Source of the DNA: Verrucomicrobiales bacterium
Lineage (GTDB): Bacteria > Verrucomicrobiota > Verrucomicrobiia > Limisphaerales > JAQGOV01
Assembly: GCA_028293425.1 (NCBI GenBank)
Contig: JAQGOV010000111.1
Coordinates: 1 to 45,616 of the forward strand
Direction of reading: 5' to 3'
DNA: 45,616 nucleotides
The notes beneath the pieces were generated by a model, which had not been told where the DNA came from, did no database searches, and saw only the letters and a list, made by a program, of their open reading frames with translations. The translations under genes were made by a program, and so were the position numbers. How positions within the stretch are numbered: position 1 is the stretch's first letter; every line of letters begins with the position of its first letter. Below, one piece after another: positions 37,640-45,616 of the stretch.

Positions 37640-38065
37640 ATGAACTCCGAATTGAAGAAAAACGACCCCGAAAAAGCTCGGCAATTCTTTGCTGACAAAA
37701 TGGCCTTCACCACCGGCCCGGTGGAACTGGCTCGAACCATTAAACAAGGCGGGAAGGTGACTGTGATTGACGTACGTGAAACCGAGGATTACCGGAAAGG
37801 CCATGTGCCTGGATCCATAAACCTGCCACATGAGCAATGGGACACGTTGAAAGGCTTGAACAAGGATGATTTGAACGTTCTCTACTGCTACTCCGAAGTC
37901 TGCCACCTGGCGGCGCATGCCGCCGTTCAATTTGCCAGCCAAGGCTACTCAGTCATGGAAATGGATGGAGGTTTCGACGCATGGAAGGCACATGATTTGG
38001 AAATTGAGAGTGAAATTTCAGGGTCGAAAGGGGCGTGGAAAAGGCGCGAGGCGGTTGCAGCGTAG
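37640..38065 (+). CDS. Rhodanese-domain protein
   Basis: VTVIDVRETEDYRKGHVPGSINLPHEQW, active-site-like LYCYSEVCHLAAHAA, GYSVMEMDGGFDAW. Confidence 0.88.
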   Translation: MNSELKKNDPEKARQFFADKMAFTTGPVELARTIKQGGKVTVIDVRETEDYRKGHVPGSINLPHEQWDTLKGLNKDDLNVLYCYSEVCHLAAHAAVQFASQGYSVMEMDGGFDAWKAHDLEIESEISGSKGAWKRREAVAA

Positions 38066-38129
38066 GAGAGCAGAGAGCTATCAAGCGCCGAACCGGAAAA
38101 GGAAGTAAAAATAGTTACATGAAGGTTTT

Positions 38130-38567
38130 ATGAGACTAACAAGCCAAGCATTCGAGAGCAATGGAACGATTCCAGACAAATACACTCAATACGGGGACAA
38201 TAAAATACCACCGCTGCATTTCGAGGAAATACCGGAGAGAGCACGCAGCCTCGCGTTGATTGTGGAGGATCCGGATGCACCGAATGGAACGTTCACCCAT
38301 TGGGTGCTTTTCAACATGGACCCGAAAATCCGGGATGTTCGGGAAAATTGCGTGCCGGTAATGGCAACGCAGGGTCGCAATGATTTTGGGGAGATAGAAT
38401 ATAATGGCCCCAAACCTCCCTCCGGCGAACACCGTTACCTGTTCCGAGCGGTGGCACTCGACACCGTTTTACCGCTGTCGCGCGGAGCCAAGCCCACTGA
38501 ATTGAAGAGAGAAATGGCAGACCATGTCCTGGATGAAGCGATTCTGATGGGCAAGTACGCTCATTGA
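38130..38567 (+). CDS. YbhB/YbcL (PEBP) family protein
   Basis: IPDKYTQYGDNKIPPLHFEEIPERARSLALIVEDPDAPNGTFTHWVLFNM; YNGPKPPSGEHRYLFRA. Confidence 0.92.
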   Translation: MRLTSQAFESNGTIPDKYTQYGDNKIPPLHFEEIPERARSLALIVEDPDAPNGTFTHWVLFNMDPKIRDVRENCVPVMATQGRNDFGEIEYNGPKPPSGEHRYLFRAVALDTVLPLSRGAKPTELKREMADHVLDEAILMGKYAH

Positions 38568-38578
38568 GCAGTATTCTC

Positions 38579-38620
38579 TTTCACTCCGGCCCTGGATAAT
38601 CCCAGCGGCGCGGAGTGAAA
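38579..38620. repeat. Inverted repeat downstream of PEBP gene
   Basis: TTTCACTCCG / CGGAGTGAAA perfect 10-bp arms starting 12 nt after the stop; no U-tract. Confidence 0.5.
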
Positions 38621-38759
38621 CGGGTTACACGTGCCGCAGCAGCTCACCTGCATTCAGCCTTCGTTATTCATTCCAGCATCGGAAGGTATTCGCCTCCTTC
38701 TGTTGAAGAATCCCGGGCTCTTCTTCGTCTGAGTCCCCGAACCCTCAACGAAATGGATT

Positions 38760-40043
38760 ATGAAAACCTTTCCAGTTTCCCGCCGTACCTTTGTGAAAAC
38801 CTCCGCCCTTGTGGCGGGCGGAGTAGCCGTGGGGGCGGTCACCCCCGTGCGGGCTCTGAGCGCGAATGACCGGATTCGCATCGGAATCATTGGTGTCGGG
38901 GGAATGGGCTCCAACCACCTGAACAGCCTGATCAACAAGTCGGACGCGGAGAACATCCAGGTGGTTGCGGTCAGCGATGTGTATCAGCGTCGGCTGAGTC
39001 ATGCCCAAGCCACCTGCAAAGGGGATGGGTATCGGGATTATCGGCGGTTGTTGGACCGGAAGGACATTGATGCCGTCCTCATTGCCACGCCCGATCATTG
39101 GCATGGCAAGATCAGCATTGATGCCATGCAAGCGGGCAAGCACGTCTACTGCGAGAAGCCGATGACTCATACCGTCCAGCAGGCAATCGAGGTCCGGGAC
39201 GCAGTTAAACGTTACAAAAAGGTCTTCCAGGTGGGGCCGAATGCAACCGCTAGCGACAGCTACTGGAAGGCGCGCACGGCCATCGCAGAAGGACGGATTG
39301 GAAAAGTGACCTGGGCCCATGGGAGCTACAACCGAAATGCGCGCACCTGCCTTTTCAATGAGCACCAGAAGATTGATCCGACCGCGGGCCCAGGAAAAGG
39401 CGGGGACGATTTTATCGATTGGGACATGTGGCTTGGTCATAAATGGGAACTCGCGCCGAAGATTGCCTGGAATCCGGAACACTTTTTCCGCTTTCGAAAA
39501 TATTTCCCGTACAACGGTGGTGTTGCCACCGACTTGCTTTATCACAAGCTGGCTCCCTTGCTCATTGCCATCGCCGGTCCAAACGGCGAGTACCCGAAGC
39601 GGGTGAATGCGAATGGGGGACTTTATATCGAGAAGGATGGCCGGGAAATCCCGGATGTGTTCATGATGACGGTAGATTATCCGAGCGAGTGGTCGTTGTT
39701 TCTGGTCAGCACGCTTACCAATGACGCGGGCATTCCGGACAGAATTTATGGCAAACACGGGACCATGGAACTTGGCCATGAGCCGAGTCTCAAGTGGAAC
39801 GGTGATTTCAAGGAGGAGTTCAAGGCAAAGAATGGCGGAAAGGAAGAACTCAAACTTTCCGTGGAACCGCGGCGCGACTTGGAGAACAACTGGATTGATG
39901 TGATGCGAGACAAAGGAACCCTGCAGTGCAATGAGGATCTCGGCTGCGCCACCATGGTCGCGATCAAGATGGCTGTGGAAAGCTATCGGCAGAGCAAAAC
40001 CATGCTGTGGGACGCCAAAAAGCAAAGGGCGGTGGTAGCGTGA
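38760..40043 (+). CDS. Tat-exported Gfo/Idh/MocA family oxidoreductase
   Basis: Twin-arginine signal SRRTFVKTSALVAGG; Rossmann IGIIGVGGMGSNHL; ATPDHWHGKISIDAMQAGKHVYCEKPMTHT. Confidence 0.94.
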   Translation: MKTFPVSRRTFVKTSALVAGGVAVGAVTPVRALSANDRIRIGIIGVGGMGSNHLNSLINKSDAENIQVVAVSDVYQRRLSHAQATCKGDGYRDYRRLLDRKDIDAVLIATPDHWHGKISIDAMQAGKHVYCEKPMTHTVQQAIEVRDAVKRYKKVFQVGPNATASDSYWKARTAIAEGRIGKVTWAHGSYNRNARTCLFNEHQKIDPTAGPGKGGDDFIDWDMWLGHKWELAPKIAWNPEHFFRFRKYFPYNGGVATDLLYHKLAPLLIAIAGPNGEYPKRVNANGGLYIEKDGREIPDVFMMTVDYPSEWSLFLVSTLTNDAGIPDRIYGKHGTMELGHEPSLKWNGDFKEEFKAKNGGKEELKLSVEPRRDLENNWIDVMRDKGTLQCNEDLGCATMVAIKMAVESYRQSKTMLWDAKKQRAVVA

Positions 40044-41401
40044 AGTCCATAGGTTTGTGCCTGATGCTCACCAGCTTGCTCGCTAGGGGTCAAACGGTCG
40101 AGAGTGGGTGGAACCCGGTTTTCGACGGTAAAACCTTGAATGGGTGGCACGTCAGCGGGAAGACGGGGCACAGCGGGCCGAGCAAGCATCAATCGGGCGG
40201 GCGATGGGTTGTGGAGGATGGGGCCATCATCGGGTCACAAGACATTCCAGGCAACGGGGGCATTGTCATTACCGACCAACAGTTCGGCGATTTTGAGGTA
40301 GCCCTGGAGATGAACAATGACTTCGGGCCGGACAGCGGCCTTTTTCTCCGGAGCACCGAGGATGGCAAGGCATGGCAGGCCATGATCGATTATCACGTCA
40401 ATGGCAATTTGATGGGCGTTTATGGCGAAGGTCTCGGCGGAAAACCTAATGTGCTGAGCTTTAAATTTCTCGATTCAGTGGAACGGATCCAGGAAATTAC
40501 CTCACCCGCGCCTCCCTCGCTGCCAGTCCTGCCGGAAGCCTGGCCGAAGTTTTGGCGGCATGGACAATGGAACGAACTGCGGGCTCGGATCGTGGGCAAC
40601 CCGCCTCACATCACGACCTGGATCAATGGTGTACGATTTTGTGATTGGCAGGAAACCGAGCGGCGGCATCCTGACCAGGGGGGCATCGCCTTGCAGGTGC
40701 ACGGGGGCGGGGACTTCACCAAACAGTTTGTGCGCTATCGGAATATCCGAGTCAAAAAAGTGCCGCAGGCTGCCGAGAACACGTTGACCGAGCAGGAACG
40801 AAAGGATGGCTGGGTCCTGCTTTTTGATGGTAAAACCCTGGCGGGCTGGATGAACAGCGACCGCTCCGTTCCGCGAACACCGGTGGAGGAAGCCGCCATC
40901 AACCCTCACCGTGCGGGGCATTATATGATGGTTTACACCCAACAATGGGAGAACTTTGTCCTAGTCGCAGACTTCAAAATCTCTCCTCACTGCAACAGTG
41001 GCATTTTTGTTCATACCAGTTCCCTGACGCCGAGGCCCAGCCGCGACGTCGGCTTCAACGGGATTGAGATTGCGATCGATGACACCCAGACCGCCGGCTT
41101 CGTGGACACGGGTGCCGTCTATGACTTGTCCAAGCCCACGCGCAATGCGATGCGCCCGGTTGGCGAATGGAACCATATTGAGATTACCTGCCACTACGGG
41201 CTAATTGATGTTGTCCTAAACGGCGAAAAGGTTAATTCGGTGGACCTTTCGAAGTTTACTCAGCCGAACAAGCGGCCCGACGGCAGCACGCATAAGTTCG
41301 ACATAACTTATCGCGACCATCCCCGATTGGGCTTTATTGGACTTCAGGACCATGGCAGTCCGTGCTGGTACAAAAACATTAAGCTGAAGCCGTTAAGGTG
41401 A
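40040..41401 (+). CDS. Double DUF1080 (3-keto-disaccharide hydrolase-like) secreted protein
   Basis: GTGA overlap with upstream stop; two DUF1080 units (WNPVFDGKTLNGWHVSG... and WVLLFDGKTLAGWMNSD...GLQDHGSPCWYKNIKLK). Confidence 0.9.
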   Translation: MKSIGLCLMLTSLLARGQTVESGWNPVFDGKTLNGWHVSGKTGHSGPSKHQSGGRWVVEDGAIIGSQDIPGNGGIVITDQQFGDFEVALEMNNDFGPDSGLFLRSTEDGKAWQAMIDYHVNGNLMGVYGEGLGGKPNVLSFKFLDSVERIQEITSPAPPSLPVLPEAWPKFWRHGQWNELRARIVGNPPHITTWINGVRFCDWQETERRHPDQGGIALQVHGGGDFTKQFVRYRNIRVKKVPQAAENTLTEQERKDGWVLLFDGKTLAGWMNSDRSVPRTPVEEAAINPHRAGHYMMVYTQQWENFVLVADFKISPHCNSGIFVHTSSLTPRPSRDVGFNGIEIAIDDTQTAGFVDTGAVYDLSKPTRNAMRPVGEWNHIEITCHYGLIDVVLNGEKVNSVDLSKFTQPNKRPDGSTHKFDITYRDHPRLGFIGLQDHGSPCWYKNIKLKPLR

Positions 41402-41627
41402 CGGGTAGTTTTGGGTTCGAGGTCACGGGCGAACCATCGTCAGTTTAAGATTACTGACCATTTAGCACTGCTACGGCCGGTACTACTGCACCCGGGCAAT
41501 ACAGCTTGATCGGCTGATACTTTCGCGAGGCAGCCTCGTTACTTCGGCTGCTAAGGTGGACAGATGGCGTTACTCAGGGTTTCAATTCCGCTGGCTATTA
41601 GCAGGGCTCAAGGTTAGTGTCACCAGA

Positions 41628-44366
41628 ATGTCCTGTCGCAACTTTACTGATTGGGCACGGATGCTTTTCCTCCCCTTGGTGTTTTGGGTCAACATGGCTG
41701 TGGCCCAGGATATAAACGTTAACGGCACCAGCGATAGCAACTCGCTGGCACTCGCCCTGAATACCCCCAATTGGATTTGGCACACGAATGCGGTCGGATG
41801 GTTTTCAGAGCCGAGGGTGGCTCACGATGGTTTTGGCGCCGCGCAAAGCGCCAGTTTTGCGGCTGGGCAAACCAGCAGCATGGAGACGGCAGTTATGGGA
41901 CCCGGCAAGGTGCGGTTCTGGTGGAAGTGCGCCTCCGCGGATAGTGGCGACAAACTGCGGTTGTATGTGAATGGCTCACAGAGCAAGAGCATTTCTGGAA
42001 ACAAAGATTGGCAAATCTACACCGCAGCGATTTCTGGTTCGGGAACGCAAGGTTTACGGTGGGATTATGCATGGTCTAGCGGGAGTTCGGCCAGCGGAGC
42101 CACCGGTTGGGTGGACCAGGTGGAGTTCGGTCGTGAACTGCCCCCTCTGATCACCAGTCAGCCGGCCTCGAGCACAAATCTAGAGGGCGGCTCAACGAAG
42201 TTCAGTGTCGTGGTAAACGGCAGTTCGCTCGCGTATCAGTGGCGTTTCAATGAGACAAACTTGATCGAGGGGAATGGAATTAGCGGTTCGAAATCAATGA
42301 GTCTGAAGTTAAGCGGGTTGAGGTTGACTCAATCGGGCTCGTATTCCGTGGTCGTTACGAATGTAGCTGGAGCGGTGACGAGTGCGGTGGCTAATCTCGT
42401 GGTGCAGCGGGTGATCAGCGTCACCGAAGCGCTGGATTGGGCTGGCGTAGCGTGGAAGACGAGCGGCTCACCGGGGTGGTTTGGGCAAACGAATATCACG
42501 CATGACGGAGAGGATGCGGCGCAGAGCGGGCCGATAAGCGATGGTAAATCGATCTACTTCACCACCAATATCACAGGACCTGGCACGCTGAGCTTTTGGT
42601 GGAAGGTATCATCTGAAACAAACAATGATGTTCTGCTCCTCCAAATAGGGAGCGTTGAAAAAGCGCGGATCTCGGGAGAAGTGGATTGGGTGCAGGCCGG
42701 TCCTTTTGCAGTGCCCTCGGGAAGCCAGGCGCTGAAGTGGACCTACAAGAAGAACAGCAGCGGAACGAGCGGGGCGGACGCGGGCTGGGTTGATCAGGTT
42801 TCATTCGTTCCGCCAGCCCCTGAAATCACCAGCCAGCCCGCGAGCCAGACTGTGTTGTCTGATTCGACAGCAACATTTGCGGTGGGTGCCAGCGGGGCAG
42901 GGCTTTCCTATCAGTGGTATTGGGATGGTTTGGCGTTGAGCAACAACGCGGCAGCTTCGGGAGTGAATACGGCCAACCTCGTGCTTCCCGCAGCCGCAAC
43001 GAATCAGTCGGGAGGTTATTCCGTGGTCATAACAAACTTCGGAGGCGCAGTAACCAGTGCAGTGGCGTTGCTGGAGGTTCATTATGATACGAACAATGTT
43101 CTGCCGGGGACGAACGAGATCGCGGCGGCAATCCTGTTGGCCAATGATTACTTCATCCGTAACAACACGCGGCAGACGAAAGGCTGGTCGCGCGGTGTGA
43201 ACCATTCGGGAAATGCCAGAGCAAACCAATTTCTAGGAACACAACGGTTCTATGATTGGGCGGTGCAGTGGGGGGACTACTTCCGCTGGCAGCCTGGCTG
43301 GCGCGGACCAACGAACGCCGACGGGGAGGTGTGCGGACAAGCCTATGTCGACCTGTACAAAGTTGATCCTCAGCCGATCCGAATCGCGGCGCTCAAGGCC
43401 GGGATGGACAATCGGGTGGCTTACGTGCCGGTGGACGACTGGTGGTGGATCGATGCTTTCTTCATGGCCGGTCCGGTGTATGCCAGGTTTGGCAACCTTT
43501 ACCAAACGAACAGCTACTTCGATAAATTGTTTGCCATGTACCAGGACATGAAAGTGAGGCGAGGGTTGTACGATCCGACCGAAGGGCTTTGGTATCGAGA
43601 TGCCGACGCGAAGATAGCCAAAACGGCAAATGGAAAAAAGCAATTCTGGGGGCGCGGCGAGGGTTGGGTAATCGCCGCGTGCGCGAGGATCTTGGAGCAA
43701 TCTCCAACTTCCGCCGCGCAACAAGCGGAGTACGCAACGATGTTGCAACGCATGGCGGCGGTGTTGAAGCCCCGGCAGGGGAGCGATGGTTTTTGGCGGG
43801 CAAGCATCTATGATCCAGGGGAAGTTCCGAACCCGGAAACGAGCGCCACCGCGCTGTTCACTTACGCGATGGCGTGGGGCATCCGGAACGGGTATTTGGA
43901 TGCGGCGGAATACGGGCCGGTGGTGGCACGCGCATGGAATGGCATGGTCCGAATCGCGTTGCATCCGGATGGCAAGCTTGGTTACGTACAACCCCAAGGG
44001 AAGTTTCCGGACAAAGCCGGATACGAGGATACAGCCGATCATGGTGTCGGTCCGTTCCTTCTGGCTGGAAGTGAAGTGATGTTGCTCTCGACCGCGACCC
44101 CTTCGGTGACAACCACTCCTGTTCCTGCACCAGGGGTTGGGGAGTCCGGCTTGGCCGAATTGCAAATTCTCCAGGGGAAAGGCAGTTTTGTTTTGAGATG
44201 GAAAACACGGCCGGGGGCGAACTATCAGGTGCTCTGGACGGATGATTTGCTACTTGGAGATTGGGCACCGTTGGATGGTGAGATAGAATTCGGAGAAGGT
44301 GAGGCATGGATCTCGGTCGGCGCGGAGGATGGGGCGCAGCACTTTTTCCGAATAGAAGAGCGTTGA
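41628..44366 (+). CDS. Secreted multidomain GH88/GH105-like hydrolase with duplicated accessory and Ig-like modules
   Basis: Signal peptide; duplicated WFxxxxxxHDGxxAAQS...WVDQVxF modules plus Ig-like ITSQPAS...YSVVVTN; catalytic region WWWIDAFFMAGPVYAR, FWGRGEGWVIAACARIL. Confidence 0.85.
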   Translation: MSCRNFTDWARMLFLPLVFWVNMAVAQDINVNGTSDSNSLALALNTPNWIWHTNAVGWFSEPRVAHDGFGAAQSASFAAGQTSSMETAVMGPGKVRFWWKCASADSGDKLRLYVNGSQSKSISGNKDWQIYTAAISGSGTQGLRWDYAWSSGSSASGATGWVDQVEFGRELPPLITSQPASSTNLEGGSTKFSVVVNGSSLAYQWRFNETNLIEGNGISGSKSMSLKLSGLRLTQSGSYSVVVTNVAGAVTSAVANLVVQRVISVTEALDWAGVAWKTSGSPGWFGQTNITHDGEDAAQSGPISDGKSIYFTTNITGPGTLSFWWKVSSETNNDVLLLQIGSVEKARISGEVDWVQAGPFAVPSGSQALKWTYKKNSSGTSGADAGWVDQVSFVPPAPEITSQPASQTVLSDSTATFAVGASGAGLSYQWYWDGLALSNNAAASGVNTANLVLPAAATNQSGGYSVVITNFGGAVTSAVALLEVHYDTNNVLPGTNEIAAAILLANDYFIRNNTRQTKGWSRGVNHSGNARANQFLGTQRFYDWAVQWGDYFRWQPGWRGPTNADGEVCGQAYVDLYKVDPQPIRIAALKAGMDNRVAYVPVDDWWWIDAFFMAGPVYARFGNLYQTNSYFDKLFAMYQDMKVRRGLYDPTEGLWYRDADAKIAKTANGKKQFWGRGEGWVIAACARILEQSPTSAAQQAEYATMLQRMAAVLKPRQGSDGFWRASIYDPGEVPNPETSATALFTYAMAWGIRNGYLDAAEYGPVVARAWNGMVRIALHPDGKLGYVQPQGKFPDKAGYEDTADHGVGPFLLAGSEVMLLSTATPSVTTTPVPAPGVGESGLAELQILQGKGSFVLRWKTRPGANYQVLWTDDLLLGDWAPLDGEIEFGEGEAWISVGAEDGAQHFFRIEER

Positions 44367-44370
44367 AGGG

Positions 44371-44480
44371 GAACTCGAGGACGCAGAGAAGACGGTGGGG
44401 TTTGGGTGAGTGTGGGTAGTTCGAAGGTTTTCCGTGCATTCTCATCGAAACGCAAAGACGCCGCCCGCAAAGAGGAACTA
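44371..44480 (-). repeat. Intergenic repeat of the CTTTGCGT/CTTCTCTGCG type
   Basis: Minus strand reads GTTCCTCTTTGCGGGCGGCGTCTTTGCGTTTCGATGAGAATGC ... CCGTCTTCTCTGCGTCCTCGAG. Confidence 0.45.
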
Positions 44481-44564
44481 AACAGCATTGTTTGCCGTGG
44501 GGCTGAATGATATAGGAGTCGGCAACTCTTCTCTTTCTGCGGTTTTTCAGCTACAATATCCGCT

Positions 44565-45616
44565 GTGAGCGAATTTTCTTCCACTCGGGGCCGCGGGGCT
44601 GTTTCGAATCCGGGTAACCGGTTTGAGAAGCTGCACCTGGAGCGAGACCCGGATTGGAATGCAGACGATGATCCGGGCCTTCGGACAGAGTTCCTGAAGG
44701 ATGCGACTTCCAGCATCATTACTTATAACAACAGTCCGGATGTGGGTTTCGATGCGAGCATTAATCCGTATCGAGGTTGCGAGCATGGGTGCATTTATTG
44801 TTTCGCGCGGCCGACCCACGAATACCTTGGGCTTTCGGCAGGGCTTGATTTTGAGAGCAAGATTTTGGTGAAGGAGCGGGCCCCGGAGTTATTGCGCAAG
44901 GAATTAGCGGCTTCCAAGTGGAAGCCGCAGACGCTGGCAGTGAGCGGGGTGACGGATTGTTATCAGCCAATCGAGCGGAAGCTGAAGCTAACGCGGCGGT
45001 GTCTCGAGGTGCTGGCGGAATTCCGGAACCCGGGGGTGATCGTGACGAAAAACCATCTGGTGACGCGGGATATCGATGTTCTCCAGGAACTGGCCAAGCA
45101 CGATGCCATAGCGGTGTTTGTGTCGGTGACGACTTTGGATGCGGACCTGGCGCTGAAGCTGGAGCCGAGGGCTTCGCTGCCGAAGCATCGTTTAGGGGCG
45201 ATCCGGGAGCTAAACCAGGCTGGAATCCAAGTGGGGGTGCTGATTGCGCCGGTGAGTCCGGCGATAACGGACCATGAATTGCCGCGGATTATGGAAGCGG
45301 CGGCGGAAGCAGGAGCGCAATACGCGGGATATGTGCCTTTACGACTGCCGTTTGGGCTGAAGGAGTTGTTCGAGGAGTGGGTGGGACGTCACTTTCCGGA
45401 ACGCAAGGACAAGGTGCTGAACCAGATCCGTTCGTTGCGCGGGGGAAAGCTTAATGATCCGAATTATGGCACACGGATGAAAGGTGAAGGGATTTTGGCG
45501 CACCAGATCGACCAGCTTTTTTCGACTGCGCGCCGTCGAGCGGGTTTGGATGGGCGGAGCCCCCGTCTTTCCGTTTCTGCTTTTCGTGTCCCCGCTTCAG
45601 CTTCCGCGAGTAACCA
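44565..45616 (+). CDS. Radical SAM protein, spore-photoproduct-lyase-like/PA0069 family (truncated at window end)
   Basis: GTG start; NPYRGCEHGCIYCFARPTHEYLG (CxxxCxxC), VSGVTDCYQPIERKLKLTRRCLEVL, RPxSLPKHRLGAIREL; frame open to the last base. Confidence 0.9.
   Translation, partial: MSEFSSTRGRGAVSNPGNRFEKLHLERDPDWNADDDPGLRTEFLKDATSSIITYNNSPDVGFDASINPYRGCEHGCIYCFARPTHEYLGLSAGLDFESKILVKERAPELLRKELAASKWKPQTLAVSGVTDCYQPIERKLKLTRRCLEVLAEFRNPGVIVTKNHLVTRDIDVLQELAKHDAIAVFVSVTTLDADLALKLEPRASLPKHRLGAIRELNQAGIQVGVLIAPVSPAITDHELPRIMEAAAEAGAQYAGYVPLRLPFGLKELFEEWVGRHFPERKDKVLNQIRSLRGGKLNDPNYGTRMKGEGILAHQIDQLFSTARRRAGLDGRSPRLSVSAFRVPASASASN

Noticed and set aside
38745-40025. 426-aa antisense ORF opposite the Gfo/Idh/MocA gene
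   Set aside because: Sense protein is clear (Tat signal, Rossmann motif, EKP motif); antisense product has no domain features.
41400-41627. N-terminal extension of the GH88/105 ORF (start 41556)
   Set aside because: A signal peptide begins at the later ATG (41628); the upstream part lacks coding character.
43233-44165. 310-aa antisense ORF within the GH88/105-like gene
   Set aside because: Complement of a well-supported catalytic domain; compositionally spurious.

Overview
The window looks like a chromosomal segment of a Verrucomicrobia/PVC-type bacterium. I infer this from the PVC-type cytochrome, the repeated DUF1080 (3-keto-disaccharide hydrolase-like) proteins and the general protein content. 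About 35 credible CDSs were called. They include a 3' fragment of gmk, a CoaC-like flavoprotein, an NtrC-type two-component pair, a hopanoid-associated cluster (HpnD-, HpnK- and HpnG-like plus an EamA half-transporter), a pilMNO(P)Q operon, tgt, a UbiB/AarF kinase and a NarL-type two-component pair. They also include four DUF1080 domains, a large HEAT/c-type-cytochrome protein, a LURP-one-related protein, a receiver-metallo-beta-lactamase fusion, leuA, a GlcD-like oxidase, a Tat-exported Gfo/Idh/MocA oxidoreductase coupled to a double-DUF1080 protein, a modular GH88/105-like hydrolase and a radical SAM protein that runs off the end. The strongest unannotated signal is upstream of leuA on the minus strand: a complete candidate leucine attenuator. 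It has a 24-aa Leu-rich leader peptide, a 1:2 hairpin built on the Leu codons, a 2:3 antiterminator and a 3:4 terminator with a U-run. Other signals are a 21-aa Lys/Ala-rich microprotein with a perfect Shine-Dalgarno, several long perfect hairpins, a roughly 3 kb low-coding region with phased TGTAG repeats, TCGCGAAA repeats and an 18-bp inverted repeat, and dispersed 'TTCGTGTTCTTCGTGGTTAA'-like intergenic repeats. All calls come from reading the sequence; no database search was run.
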